This document shows positions 1 to 8,285 of a DNA stretch of 64,000 bases, piece by piece (position 1 is the first letter of the stretch; every line of letters starts with the position of its first letter). The notes under the pieces are model-generated. The model saw only the letters and a program-made list of their open reading frames with translations. It was not told the DNA's origin and did no database searches. The translations under genes were made by a program, and so were the position numbers. Origin of the DNA: an uncultured bacterium (lineage in GTDB: Bacteria > Actinomycetota > Coriobacteriia > Coriobacteriales > Coriobacteriaceae); NCBI GenBank assembly GCA_905215755.1, contig CAJMRE010000001.1, positions 68,698 through 132,697 of the forward strand, read 5' to 3'.

Positions 1-111
1 GAAGCCTCGCATGACGTGGCCTTGCCCATCTATTTTTGCTATCGACAAAATGCCTGGACCGATCGACACCAGACGGTTTTTCTGCACCTATTGCGTCATC
101 TTGCTTCGTGA
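1..111 (+). CDS. 3' end of an upstream gene, possibly a LysR-type regulator
   Basis: The first frame is open from base 1 and ends at a TGA at 109-111, giving the last 36 residues of a protein that starts outside the window. The fragment ends with a helix-like stretch rich in His, Leu and Arg (HQTVFLHLLRHLAS), which resembles the C-terminus of a LysR-type substrate-binding domain. That resemblance is weak and rests on only 36 residues, so the identity is a guess. No other frame is more convincing in this stretch. Confidence 0.4.
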   Translation, partial: EASHDVALPIYFCYRQNAWTDRHQTVFLHLLRHLAS

Positions 112-230
112 AATTAATTGGCTTCGAGACGTCAAGTGATTATTGACGCCTTGTAACACATAGCTGACAGCTTTGCCCTCATGCTTTTCCAAGATTCTGA
201 TTTAGATTGCTGGCTCTTGGAGGGCGGAGC

Positions 231-1391
231 ATGAAAAACCGTACGGTTTTGCTTTATATGACGTTCGTTTTTCTGTCGAACTTCAGCACCATTTTGTATT
301 TTCTGACGGTTTACCTTGAATTCGTCGGATTCTCGATGGTAGCGATTTCTAGCATGATGATTGCATACCAAGTGAGTAAGTTCATTCTTGAGGTTCCTAC
401 TGGTTATATTGCTGACAGGTTTGGACGAAAGACAAGCGGTCTCGTTGGCGTCGTGGGAATGCTTGGATACTACGCCGCCCTACTTTTCACCCGTTCTCCT
501 TTGCTTTTAATCGGCGCGTTTGCTCTCAAAGGATTTGCAGTTGCATGTGTGAGCGGATCCATAGAAGCGATCTACATTGACAGCGTCTCTCAGGACCAGC
601 TCGTAAGACTTAATGTCGTTGAGCGATTTGTTTTCTATGCCTCTTATGCCATCTCCGCTTGCGTGGGCGGTTTCATTTCGTCTGTCGGTGCATATCTCAT
701 TGGTCTTTCGGCAGATATCATCGCAATGGTGTTGACGTTGGTTGTCGTTGTCTGCATTCCTGAGATGCGAAGAGGGGACACTGCAGCGACACCTAAGCGT
801 GGAATTAGCCCGAAGATGATCGGTGCCGCTATTGCGCGTAACGGCATTCTTCGTTCAGCGTTCATCATGGACTGCTCTCAGGCATTTGCTTTTGTCGCCC
901 TGGAAGACTTTTTCTCACTGTTGCTTGCGGGTCGCGGAATGAATGCCGTCGCTTCGGGTGTGATCATTGCGGTCCAGCTCCTTGCCTCGGCCTCCATGGG
1001 GCTTATTGTGCCCAGTGTGATTGCTCATGTCGACAAGGGCCGTTTTGCGCGTATTTGCGGCATCGTGCGCCTTTCCCTGACTGCTCTGTTTTTGATTCCC
1101 TTTACTCCGGTCTATTTGCTGCCCGTGTTCTATGTACTGCAGACGGTCGCTTACTCGTTATTTGCGCCAATTAAATACTCAATTTTTCAAAATGCTGTCG
1201 ATTCTTCGATGCGCTGTTCACTAATTTCGGTCCAAAGCCAGATGGTGGCGGTGGGCGCTATCCTTTTCTATCTGTTCAATGCTGCGTTGAGCAGCATCGC
1301 GGGCATTCGAGTCATATTGCTTGTAGCGCTCGGGATATCTTCTTTGGTGTATATCCCCGCGCTCTTTCGTCTTACAAGTCAAAGGCCATGA
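231..1391 (+). CDS. MFS transporter
   Basis: A 386-residue polytopic membrane protein of the major facilitator superfamily, expected to move a small molecule across the inner membrane by a proton-coupled or uniport mechanism; the substrate cannot be read from sequence. About 12 hydrophobic segments fill the whole length. The family loop 2-3 signature is visible at residues 58-70 (GYIADRFGRKTSG). The ATG at 231 is chosen because a GGAGGGCGG ribosome site sits just upstream; an in-frame TTG at 207 lies before that site. Its codons are more A/T-ending than those of the genes that follow, which suggests a gene acquired by transfer. A hairpin at 1425-1458 closes the unit. Fold assignment is firm; function (drug efflux is typical for this size class) is not. 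Confidence 0.8.
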   Translation: MKNRTVLLYMTFVFLSNFSTILYFLTVYLEFVGFSMVAISSMMIAYQVSKFILEVPTGYIADRFGRKTSGLVGVVGMLGYYAALLFTRSPLLLIGAFALKGFAVACVSGSIEAIYIDSVSQDQLVRLNVVERFVFYASYAISACVGGFISSVGAYLIGLSADIIAMVLTLVVVVCIPEMRRGDTAATPKRGISPKMIGAAIARNGILRSAFIMDCSQAFAFVALEDFFSLLLAGRGMNAVASGVIIAVQLLASASMGLIVPSVIAHVDKGRFARICGIVRLSLTALFLIPFTPVYLLPVFYVLQTVAYSLFAPIKYSIFQNAVDSSMRCSLISVQSQMVAVGAILFYLFNAALSSIAGIRVILLVALGISSLVYIPALFRLTSQRP

Positions 1392-1424
1392 GTATTTGGG
1401 CACCGATAACTTATATATCAACGC

Positions 1425-1458
1425 AATAAACCCGAGCGCGAGGGCGTTTGGGTTTATT
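1425..1458 (+). terminator. Intrinsic terminator after the MFS gene
   Basis: AATAAACCC (1425-1433) pairs with GGGTTTATT (1450-1458), with further partial pairing in the G+C-rich interior. The hairpin follows the MFS stop codon by about 35 bases and precedes the first acetate kinase gene. Confidence 0.6.
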
Positions 1459-1511
1459 ATTGAAGCGTATGTAACCTGGCGGCGCCACACCGCCTGTTAG
1501 TAGGGAGACAC

Positions 1512-2690
1512 ATGAACGTTCTGGTCGTCAACGCAGGATCTTCGACGCTTAAGTATCAGGTCATCGATACCAAGTCCCACAAGGTGTCCGCAAAGGGCTC
1601 CTGCGAGCGCGTCTGCTTTACCGGCGGTACCTTCACCCACGCTGCCAACGGTTCCAAGAAGGTGACCGAGAACATCGAGTTCCCCGACCACAAGGTCGCC
1701 ATCGAGGTCGTCCTGAAGGACCTCGAGGCCAACGGCGTCAAGATCGAGGGCATCGGCCACCGCATCGTTCAGGGCGGTTGGTACTTTGGCGATTCCTCCC
1801 TCGTCGACGAGGACGTTCTCGCCAAGATTCGCGAGGTCGCTCCGCTCGCCCCGCTGCACAATAACCCCGAGGCCAACGTTATCGAGTACTGCCTGGAGCA
1901 GTATCCCGACCTGCCCAACGTCACGGTCTACGACACTGCTTTCCACTTCAATATGCCCGAGGTCGCCAAGACCTACGCCCTGCCCAAGGACGTCTGCGAC
2001 AAGCTGCACATCCGTAAGTACGGCGCCCACGGCACCAGCTACCGCTACATCTCCAAGAAGGTTGCCGAGATGACCAACGGCGAGGCTCGCAAGGTCGTCG
2101 TGTGCCACATCGGTTCCGGTGCTTCCCTGTGCGCCATCGAGGACGGCAAGTGCATGGACACCACCATGGGCTTGACGCCGCTCGACGGTGTCATGATGGG
2201 CACCCGCTGCGGCTCCATCGACCCTGCTACCGTGTGCTACCTGCAGCGCGAAGGCGGGTTCACCTTCGACGAGGTCGACGAGATGATGAACAAGAAGTCC
2301 GGCCTTTTGGCTGTGACCGGCGGCATGACCAACGACTGCCGCAACGTTGAGGAGCTCGCCGCTGCCGGCGACCCCGAGGCCCAGCTCGCCTTCGATATGT
2401 TCGTCTACAAGATTGCCGCCAAGGCCGCCGAGATGGCCACTTCCATGTGCGGCATGGACACCCTGGTCTTTACCGCCGGCATCGGTGAGCACGCTCCGGC
2501 TGTCCGCGCCGGCGTGGCCGACCGTCTGGCCTTCATGGGCGTCAAGATGGACCATGCCCGCAACGCCCTGCGCGGCGACGGCGCTTGGTGCCTGTCCGCC
2601 AAGGATTCCAAGGTCAAGATCTTCGTTATCCCCACGGATGAGGAGTTCATGATCGCTTCCGACGTCGAGCGCATCGTTAGCGGTAAGTAA
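1512..2690 (+). CDS. ackA: Acetate kinase, copy 1
   Basis: Acetate kinase (392 residues) interconverts acetyl phosphate + ADP and acetate + ATP, the energy-yielding step of mixed-acid fermentation, in the cytoplasm. The N-terminal phosphate-binding signature NAGSSTLKYQ is at residues 7-16, followed by GHRIVQGGW, the DTAFH block, GTRCGSIDP, TAGIGEHAP and the C-terminal PTDEEFMI with the conserved catalytic Glu. One family signature is altered: the usual HLGNG motif reads HIGSG, so residue 202 is Ser instead of Asn. The paralogue 160 bases downstream keeps Asn at the same position. A GGGAG ribosome site precedes the ATG. Codon use is strongly G/C-ending, as in highly expressed genes. Pta lies convergently nearby, completing the acetyl-CoA to acetate route. 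Confidence 0.95.
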   Translation: MNVLVVNAGSSTLKYQVIDTKSHKVSAKGSCERVCFTGGTFTHAANGSKKVTENIEFPDHKVAIEVVLKDLEANGVKIEGIGHRIVQGGWYFGDSSLVDEDVLAKIREVAPLAPLHNNPEANVIEYCLEQYPDLPNVTVYDTAFHFNMPEVAKTYALPKDVCDKLHIRKYGAHGTSYRYISKKVAEMTNGEARKVVVCHIGSGASLCAIEDGKCMDTTMGLTPLDGVMMGTRCGSIDPATVCYLQREGGFTFDEVDEMMNKKSGLLAVTGGMTNDCRNVEELAAAGDPEAQLAFDMFVYKIAAKAAEMATSMCGMDTLVFTAGIGEHAPAVRAGVADRLAFMGVKMDHARNALRGDGAWCLSAKDSKVKIFVIPTDEEFMIASDVERIVSGK

Positions 2691-2704
2691 TTGATGCAAG
2701 GGGA

Positions 2705-2761
2705 GGGGACTGGATGGCCTTGTGCCGTTCAGCCCCCTTTTATGCTCTTTGGGCGAAGAGC
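2705..2761 (+). terminator. Two hairpins between the acetate kinase genes
   Basis: The first hairpin (2705-2740) pairs GGGG and CTG with CAG and CCCC and ends in TTTTAT, typical of an intrinsic terminator. The second pairs GCTCTT (2744-2749) with AAGAGC (2756-2761) and is followed by TTAATAG. They suggest that the two acetate kinase genes are at least partly separate transcription units. Confidence 0.55.
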
Positions 2762-2854
2762 TTAATAGATATTTATTGAATTTTGATAACTTCTTATTAA
2801 AGGTACGGCCGCCTTATAGGTTTGCCGACCGTACTGTAATCACGAAGGAGTCTC

Positions 2855-4033
2855 ATGAACGTACTTGTTGTCAACGCCGGCAGCTCGAGCCTTAAATATC
2901 AGCTTTTGGATACCGATACCCGCGAGGTTTTCGCCAAGGGCAACTGCGAGCGTATCGGATCGGAGATGGGCGTCTTTGGTCACTCCGAGAACGGTGGCAC
3001 CAAGCAGACCGAGGAGGTTCCCTTCCCCGATCATCGCTCTGCTATCGCTCGCGTGCTCGAGGAGCTCGAGAAGACCGACTTTACGATCGATGGCATCGGC
3101 CACCGTATCGTTCAGGGCGGCTGGCACTTCGATGATTCCGCGGTCGTCGACGATGAGGTCATGGCTAAGATTCTTGAGGTGGCCCCGCTCGCCCCGCTGC
3201 ACAACTACGGCGAGGCCGCGGCAATCGAATACTGCCGCGAGAAGTATCCGGAGCTGCCCAACGTGGCCGTCTTCGACACCTCGTTCCACATGACCATGCC
3301 CGAGGTCGCCTACACCTACGCGCTGCCCAAGGACGTGTGCGACAAGTATCACGTGCGCAAGTACGGCGCCCACGGCACGAGCCACCGTTACGAGTGGATG
3401 ATGGCCAAGGAGATCCTGGGCACGCGCTGCCACCGTCTGCTTTCGTGCCACCTGGGCAACGGCGCCTCGCTCGCCGCTATTGAGGACGGCGTGTGCCGCG
3501 ATACCACGATGGGCCTCACGCCGCTCGACGGCCTGATGATGGGCACCCGTTGCGGTTCCATCGACCCGGCCACCGTGTGCTACCTGCAGCGCGAGGGCGG
3601 CTACAGCTACCAGGAAGTCGACGACATGATGAACAAGCAGTCCGGTCTGCTTGCCATCTCGGGTATCTCCAACGACGCCCGCGACATCCGCACGCGCGCC
3701 TCCGAGGGTGACGAGCGCTGCCTGCTCGCCTTCGACATGTTCGCCTACAAGGCCATGCAGCAGGCCGGTTCCATGATTGCCTCCATGGCGGGCGTGGACA
3801 CCATTACCTTTACTGCCGGCATCGGCGAGAACGACTGGTCGATCCGCAAGGCTTTCTGCGACTGCTTTGAGTGGCTGGGCGTGCGCATCGACAACAATAA
3901 GAACCGCGAGGCCGTGGGCAACGGCCCGCAGGTCATCAGCGCTGCCGGCTCCGCCGTCACGGTCATGGTCATCCCCACCGACGAGGAATACATGATCGCC
4001 CACGACGTCGAGCGTCTGACCGGTAGCAACTAG
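2855..4033 (+). CDS. ackA: Acetate kinase, copy 2
   Basis: A second acetate kinase, also 392 residues and colinear with copy 1 without gaps but clearly diverged, so the duplication is old. All family signatures are intact: NAGSSSLKYQ at 7-16, GHRIVQGGW, CHLGNGASLAA with Asn202, GTRCGSIDP, TAGIGENDW and PTDEEYMI. It is therefore the more canonical of the two copies. An AAGGAG ribosome site lies just before the ATG. Members of the acetate/propionate kinase family can also use propionate or butyrate, so one paralogue may have a different acyl preference; sequence alone does not settle this. The gene ends at a strong terminator, beyond which pta runs in the opposite direction. Confidence 0.95.
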   Translation: MNVLVVNAGSSSLKYQLLDTDTREVFAKGNCERIGSEMGVFGHSENGGTKQTEEVPFPDHRSAIARVLEELEKTDFTIDGIGHRIVQGGWHFDDSAVVDDEVMAKILEVAPLAPLHNYGEAAAIEYCREKYPELPNVAVFDTSFHMTMPEVAYTYALPKDVCDKYHVRKYGAHGTSHRYEWMMAKEILGTRCHRLLSCHLGNGASLAAIEDGVCRDTTMGLTPLDGLMMGTRCGSIDPATVCYLQREGGYSYQEVDDMMNKQSGLLAISGISNDARDIRTRASEGDERCLLAFDMFAYKAMQQAGSMIASMAGVDTITFTAGIGENDWSIRKAFCDCFEWLGVRIDNNKNREAVGNGPQVISAAGSAVTVMVIPTDEEYMIAHDVERLTGSN

Positions 4034-4056
4034 CGCATTCGTCTGCAATTGAGAGA

Positions 4057-4089
4057 AAGGCCTCCAGAGCAACGAGCTCCGGAGGCCTT
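4057..4089 (+). terminator. Terminator after acetate kinase copy 2
   Basis: AAGGCCTCC (4057-4065) pairs perfectly with GGAGGCCTT (4081-4089), followed by ATTTG. The bases from 4090 to 4323 hold no convincing gene or element. Confidence 0.75.
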
Positions 4090-4323
4090 ATTTGATGGAC
4101 GAGACGAGCGGGGCGGAAACTCCATCCCACAATCAGCCTCCAAACCGGGACACATTTTCCGGAAGGCCAGAAATCGGAACGCAGTCTATCTTATGGCTCC
4201 AAAGTGGTCATTACCTGCAACGCATACGCTCTCAGCAACGTCGCCCATCCATCCAAATTCTCAGCCCCAGCTCGTAGCCAAGCCGCCGTCCACCCCAGAT
4301 TCCCTGAATGCCACGTGATAGTA

Positions 4324-4454
4324 GAAGGCCGCACAGGTTAACCCCTGAAAACATTCCGCAGACCAGAAACGCCCCCGTTCGTAGCTCCGAAGGAGCAGAA
4401 CGGGGGCGTTTCATTGGTCGAGGACGTTTTCAGGGGTTAACCTGTGCGGCCTTC
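4324..4454. repeat. Long nested inverted repeat A (29-bp perfect arms)
   Basis: Bases 4324-4352 and 4426-4454 are exact reverse complements over 29 bp. Nested inside is a second stem, GACCA plus GAAACGCCCCCGTTC (4361-4380) against GAACGGGGGCGTTTC plus TGGTC (4398-4419), and inside that a third, GCTCC (4384-4388) with GGAGC (4392-4396). The structure sits between convergent ackA and pta, so either transcript could fold it. The middle stem alone would be a normal bidirectional terminator; the outer palindrome is far longer than termination needs. Confidence 0.9.
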
Positions 4455-4469
4455 GGGCGAGTACGTCCG

Positions 4470-5450
4470 CTACTCAGCCATCTGAGCCTGGACGGCGGTG
4501 ATGGCTACGACACCCACGATGTCGTCGGCAGAGCAGCCGCGCGAAAGGTCGTTGACCGGCTTGGCGATGCCCTGCAGGATGGGGCCGTAAGCGTCGGCGC
4601 CGGCGAAGCGCTGGACCAGCTTGTAGCCGATGTTGCCGGCCTCGAGATCGGGGAACACAAGCACGTTGGCCTTGCCGGCAACGGAGGAGCCGGGGGCCTT
4701 GAGCTGGGCGACGGTGGGAACGATAGCGGCGTCGAGCTGCAGGTCGCCATCGATGGCGAGCTCGGGAGCCTTCTCCTTGCAGAACTTAACGGCCTCCTGG
4801 ACCTTCTTGGCGACCTCGCCGCCGGCGGAGCCCATGGTGGAGTAGGAGAGCATGGCCACGTGCGGCTCGACGCTGCCCATAAAGGTGGACCAGGAGTGAG
4901 CGGAGGCGATGGCGATCTCGGAGAGCTCGTCGGAGGACGGGTTGATGTTGAGGCCGCAGTCGGCGAAGATCAGCGTGCCGTCGGTGCCGAACTGCGGGGT
5001 ATCGGTGCACATCACGAAGAAGGCCGAGACCAGCTTGGTGCCCGGGGCGGTCTTGAGGATCTGCAGCGCGGGGCGCAGAGTGTCGGCGGTGGAGTGGCAG
5101 GCGCCGGAGACCAGGCCGTCGGCGTCGCCCATCTTGACCATCATGGTGCCAAAGTAGGTGGCGTCCATCACCTGGGCGCGAGCCTGCTCGATGGTAACGC
5201 CCTTCTTGGCGCGGAGCTCGGCAAACTTCTGCGCGTACTCCTCGTGCTTCTCGGCATTGCGCGGGTCGATGACGGTAGCGCCGGGAACGTCGATCTCGTC
5301 GGGGTTGCCCAGGATGACGATCTTTGCCAGGCCCTCCTCGATGATCTTGGTGGCGGCGACGATGGTGCGCGGGTCCTCGCCCTCGGGCAGGACGATGGTC
5401 TTAAGGTCGGCCTTGGCGGCAGACTTCATACGGTTTAGGAAATCGCTCAT
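4470..5450 (-). CDS. pta: Phosphate acetyltransferase
   Basis: Phosphotransacetylase (326 residues) converts acetyl-CoA and phosphate to acetyl phosphate and CoA, supplying the two acetate kinases across the intergenic gap. It is the short, single-domain class without the N-terminal regulatory extension of the enterobacterial enzyme. Family blocks visible include PEGEDPRTIVAA near the N-terminus, DCGLNINPS, SYSTMGSA, the QLDAAIVP block and the KANVLVFPDLEAGNIGYKL block near the C-terminus. The ATG at 5450 is preceded by AAGGAG. A ten-pair hairpin lies in its leader. Phosphate butyryltransferases are relatives, but the match to acetyltransferase blocks and the acetate kinase neighbours favour Pta. 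Confidence 0.95.
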   Translation of the reverse strand: MSDFLNRMKSAAKADLKTIVLPEGEDPRTIVAATKIIEEGLAKIVILGNPDEIDVPGATVIDPRNAEKHEEYAQKFAELRAKKGVTIEQARAQVMDATYFGTMMVKMGDADGLVSGACHSTADTLRPALQILKTAPGTKLVSAFFVMCTDTPQFGTDGTLIFADCGLNINPSSDELSEIAIASAHSWSTFMGSVEPHVAMLSYSTMGSAGGEVAKKVQEAVKFCKEKAPELAIDGDLQLDAAIVPTVAQLKAPGSSVAGKANVLVFPDLEAGNIGYKLVQRFAGADAYGPILQGIAKPVNDLSRGCSADDIVGVVAITAVQAQMAE

Positions 5451-5502
5451 GTTACTCCTTACAAGCGTTTCGCTAAGCTCCAGGCGCCCGGCTGTACACG
5501 AA

Positions 5503-5525
5503 TAAACCCGCTGCTAGCGGGTTTA
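5503..5525 (-). other. Leader hairpin upstream of pta
   Basis: TAAACCCGCT (5503-5512) and AGCGGGTTTA (5516-5525) form a perfect 10-bp stem with a three-base loop, between the presumed pta promoter and its start codon. No long T-run follows on the pta strand, so it may be a regulatory or stabilising hairpin instead of a terminator. Confidence 0.5.
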
Positions 5526-5577
5526 CCTTTCAATAATGTACGCCGCGGTGCTTGAGCTTTCCTTGTGTGGCAAGCTC

Positions 5578-5603
5578 ATTATAGGACGCATTAGCGCTAT
5601 AAT
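5578..5603. promoter_or_regulatory. Divergent -10 elements for pta and glf
   Basis: TATAAT is present on the plus strand at 5598-5603, facing glf, and on the minus strand at 5578-5583, facing pta. The -35 elements are weak in both directions. An inverted repeat GAGCTT/AAGCTC (5554-5559 and 5572-5577) overlaps the pta side and could be an operator. Confidence 0.45.
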
Positions 5604-5682
5604 CGCTCTGATAAATATGTCTCGACGTATGTTCGAGAAAAAGCCCAGTTAAAAAGCGTGTGGCTTTTGACAAGGAGTATCG

Positions 5683-6885
5683 ATGCAGATTACCTCAGGC
5701 CTGCCTGAAGGCTTTAATGCCGGTGCGTACGACATGATCGTTGTCGGCGCCGGTTATGCCGGTGCCGTTTGCGCCCGCCGTCTTGCCGAAACTATCGGCT
5801 ATCGTGTTGCCGTTTTGGAGCGCCGTAGCCACATTGCGGGTAATGCCTTCGACTGCACTGACGAGGCGGGAATCCTGGTCCACGAGTACGGTCCGCACAT
5901 CTACCACACCTTTAACGAGCGCGTGCACAACTTCCTGTCGCGCTTTACCAAGTGGACGGACTACCAGCACAAGGTGCTCGCCAACATCAACGGCACCCTC
6001 ATGCCCGTGCCCTTTAACCACGCGAGCCTTAAGCTCGCCTTTGGTGACGAGCGTGGCGAGGAGCTGTATCAGAAGCTCGTGGAGACCTTTGGCAAGGACG
6101 TCAAGGTACCCATTATGGAGCTGCGCAAGAAGAACGACCCCGACTTGGCTGAGGTCGCCGACTACGTCTACGAGAACGTCTTTTTGCACTACACCATGAA
6201 GCAGTGGGGCCAGACGCCTGATCAAATCGATCCCTCGATCACCGGCCGCGTTCCCGTCTTTGTGGGCGACGATGATCGCTACTTCCCGCAGGCCCCCTTC
6301 CAGGGTATGCCGCAGGACGGCTACACCGCGCTGTTCGAGCATATGCTCGACCACGATCTGATTGACGTGTTCTGTGACGTGGATGCTCGCGATCTCTTCG
6401 AGATCGACGAGACCACCGTCAAGATCGACGGCAAGGTCTATGGCGGCGAGATCGTCTACACCGGTCCGCTCGACGAGCTGTTCAACCTCGACCTGGGCGC
6501 CCTGCCGTACCGCACGCTTGACATGAAATTCGAGACGCTCGAAATGGACCAGTTCCAGCCCGTGGGCACCGTCAACTACACTACGAGCGAGGACTACACG
6601 CGCATTACCGAGTTCAAGAACATGACCGGTCAGGTCCTGCCCGGCAAGACCACCATCATGAAGGAGTACTCCAAGGCTTATACGCCCGGCTCGGGCGAGA
6701 CGCCATACTACGCCATTCTTGAGCCCGAGAACCGTGAGCTCTATGAACGCTATCTTGAGCGCGTTCAGAACCTGACGAACTTCCACCCGGTGGGTCGTCT
6801 GGCCGAGTATCGCTACTACGACATGGACGCCGTAACCAATTCTGCCCTCGATCTTTCGGATGAGATTATCGCCTGCCATGCATAA
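5683..6885 (+). CDS. glf: UDP-galactopyranose mutase
   Basis: This flavoenzyme (400 residues) interconverts UDP-galactopyranose and UDP-galactofuranose, the donor for galactofuranose in surface polysaccharides. The N-terminal FAD-binding motif VVGAGYAGAVCARRL is at about residues 21-35, followed by ERRSHIAGNAFD, HEYGPHIYHT and the MKQWG block around residue 172, all characteristic of bacterial Glf. Length matches the family (roughly 370-400). A CAAGGAG ribosome site precedes the ATG. The next gene, a GT2 glycosyltransferase, overlaps its end, so the two are almost certainly co-transcribed and probably act on the same glycan. Confidence 0.95.
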   Translation: MQITSGLPEGFNAGAYDMIVVGAGYAGAVCARRLAETIGYRVAVLERRSHIAGNAFDCTDEAGILVHEYGPHIYHTFNERVHNFLSRFTKWTDYQHKVLANINGTLMPVPFNHASLKLAFGDERGEELYQKLVETFGKDVKVPIMELRKKNDPDLAEVADYVYENVFLHYTMKQWGQTPDQIDPSITGRVPVFVGDDDRYFPQAPFQGMPQDGYTALFEHMLDHDLIDVFCDVDARDLFEIDETTVKIDGKVYGGEIVYTGPLDELFNLDLGALPYRTLDMKFETLEMDQFQPVGTVNYTTSEDYTRITEFKNMTGQVLPGKTTIMKEYSKAYTPGSGETPYYAILEPENRELYERYLERVQNLTNFHPVGRLAEYRYYDMDAVTNSALDLSDEIIACHA

Positions 6886-7909
6886 AGTCATAACATTCGG
6901 TATTCCCTCGTATAACGCCGCCAAGGACATGGACCATTGCATCACCTCCATTCTGGAGGGGAGCAATTACGCTACCGATATCGAGATTATCGTGGTGGAC
7001 GACGGCTCCAAGGACGAGACGGCCGCCAAGGCCGACGAGTGGGAGGCCCGCTATCCCGGCATTATCCGCGCGGTGCACCAGGAAAACGGCGGCCACGGTA
7101 TCGCCGTCCTCTCGGGCCTGCGTGAGGCGCACGGTACGTACTACAAGGTCGTTGACTCGGATGACTGGCTCGATGGCGCGGCGCTTTCGACCATGCTGTC
7201 GATTCTACGTGGCTTTGAGGAGCGCGACCAGCGCGTCGACCTGTTTATCTCGAATTATGTGTACGAGAAGGTCTACGAGGGCACACATACCGCTATTGGC
7301 TACAAGTTTGCCCTGCCGCGCAAAAAGATCTTTACCTGGGATCAAATCGGTCATTTCCGTCTGGACCAGAATCTGCTCATGCACAGCCTGTGCTATCGCA
7401 CGGATGTGCTGCGCGAGTCTAACCTGCCCATGCCGCCGCACACCTTCTACGTGGACAACATCTACGCTTACGTGCCGCTGCCGCGTTGCAAGACCATGTA
7501 TTACGCCGATATCGACCTCTACCGGTACTTTATTGGCCGTGAGGGCCAGAGTGTCAACGAGGCCACGATGGTCAAGCGTCTGGACCAACAGTTCCGCGTT
7601 ACGCGCATCATGATGGAGTCCTACCATTTGTACCAGGACGTTGAGGCTTCGCGCCTGCGCTCGTACATGATGGGCTACTTCACCATGATGATGGCGATCT
7701 GCTCGGTGCTTACCAAGCTTTCCGAGGAAGATTGCGCCGATGAGCGCCTGAAGACGCTGTGGAATGATTTGAAGGCTTACGACGAGCGCATGTATCGTCG
7801 TGCACGCTACGGCGTGGTGGGCTTCTTTACCAATCTGCGTGGTCGAGCCGGAGACAAAACCACGCTCGGCCTATACCGTCTTGCCTCAAAGATCTTCAAA
7901 TTCAACTAG
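6878..7909 (+). CDS. Family 2 glycosyltransferase
   Basis: A 343-residue GT-A fold glycosyltransferase. The nucleotide-sugar-binding start FGIPSYNAAKDMD and the IIVVDDGSKDET block are typical of GT2, and the metal-binding DXD-type motif appears as VDSDDWLDG near residue 90. No membrane helix is obvious. The start at 6878 overlaps the glf stop by 8 bases; an in-frame ATG at 6860 would add six residues (overlap 26) and cannot be excluded because neither has a strong ribosome site. Coupling to glf suggests that it transfers galactofuranose or another sugar of the same polymer; acceptor and linkage are unknown. Confidence 0.85.
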   Translation: MHKVITFGIPSYNAAKDMDHCITSILEGSNYATDIEIIVVDDGSKDETAAKADEWEARYPGIIRAVHQENGGHGIAVLSGLREAHGTYYKVVDSDDWLDGAALSTMLSILRGFEERDQRVDLFISNYVYEKVYEGTHTAIGYKFALPRKKIFTWDQIGHFRLDQNLLMHSLCYRTDVLRESNLPMPPHTFYVDNIYAYVPLPRCKTMYYADIDLYRYFIGREGQSVNEATMVKRLDQQFRVTRIMMESYHLYQDVEASRLRSYMMGYFTMMMAICSVLTKLSEEDCADERLKTLWNDLKAYDERMYRRARYGVVGFFTNLRGRAGDKTTLGLYRLASKIFKFN

Positions 7910-7941
7910 CTGCTGAGTAATCGCTGCTGATAGGTTGACTG

Positions 7942-8051
7942 GGCCCCTTGGCCTTTAGTTTGCTACTGCGAACAGTCCTGCTCGCACGGAAAGCACATTA
8001 AGTGCTTTCCGGCTCGTGCGGAACTTGTATCAAACTAAAGGCCAAGGGGCC
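7942..8051. repeat. Long nested inverted repeat B (21-bp perfect arms)
   Basis: Bases 7942-7962 and 8031-8051 are exact reverse complements. Inside lie CGCAC/GTGCG (7983-7987 with 8016-8020) and GGAAAGCAC (7988-7996) with GTGCTTTCC (8002-8010). It occupies the convergent gap between the glycosyltransferase and the P1 peptidase genes, next to repeat C. Confidence 0.9.
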
Positions 8052-8144
8052 TCTGCTATAAGAATCGATTGTCAGACAATTTGAATTTGAAGATCTTCGA
8101 CGCGCGGTACACAGGGGCCTGGGCTGAAAAGAATTAAGTTGGTA

Positions 8145-8273
8145 GTCGGTCGGAGGCGGGCGGGCATTACGTTTGTCGCGAGTTCCGCATGCAAAGAAGG
8201 CCACTTAATGTGGCCTTCGTCTCGCATAGGACTGTAGAGCAGCAAACGTAATGCCCGCCCGCCTCCGACCGAC
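8145..8273. repeat. Long nested inverted repeat C (31-bp perfect arms)
   Basis: Bases 8145-8175 and 8243-8273 are exact reverse complements over 31 bp, the longest palindrome seen in the window. Nested stems are GCGAG (8178-8182) with CTCGC (8221-8225), and GAAGGCCAC (8196-8204) with GTGGCCTTC (8210-8218). It ends 12 bases before the stop codon of the minus-strand peptidase gene. Between repeats B and C (8052-8144) nothing else is recognisable. Confidence 0.9.
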
Positions 8274-8285
8274 GGTCGAGCGAGG

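Noticed and set aside
4308..5438. A 376-codon plus-strand frame opposite pta.
   Set aside because: A shadow of pta: low-complexity Gly/Leu/Asp translation, no ribosome site, and it would run through palindrome A.
4324..8273. The long palindromes as ends of transposons or integrons.
   Set aside because: No transposase or integrase, no target-site duplication, arms too close together (about 50-110 bases) to hold a gene, and no sequence shared between elements.
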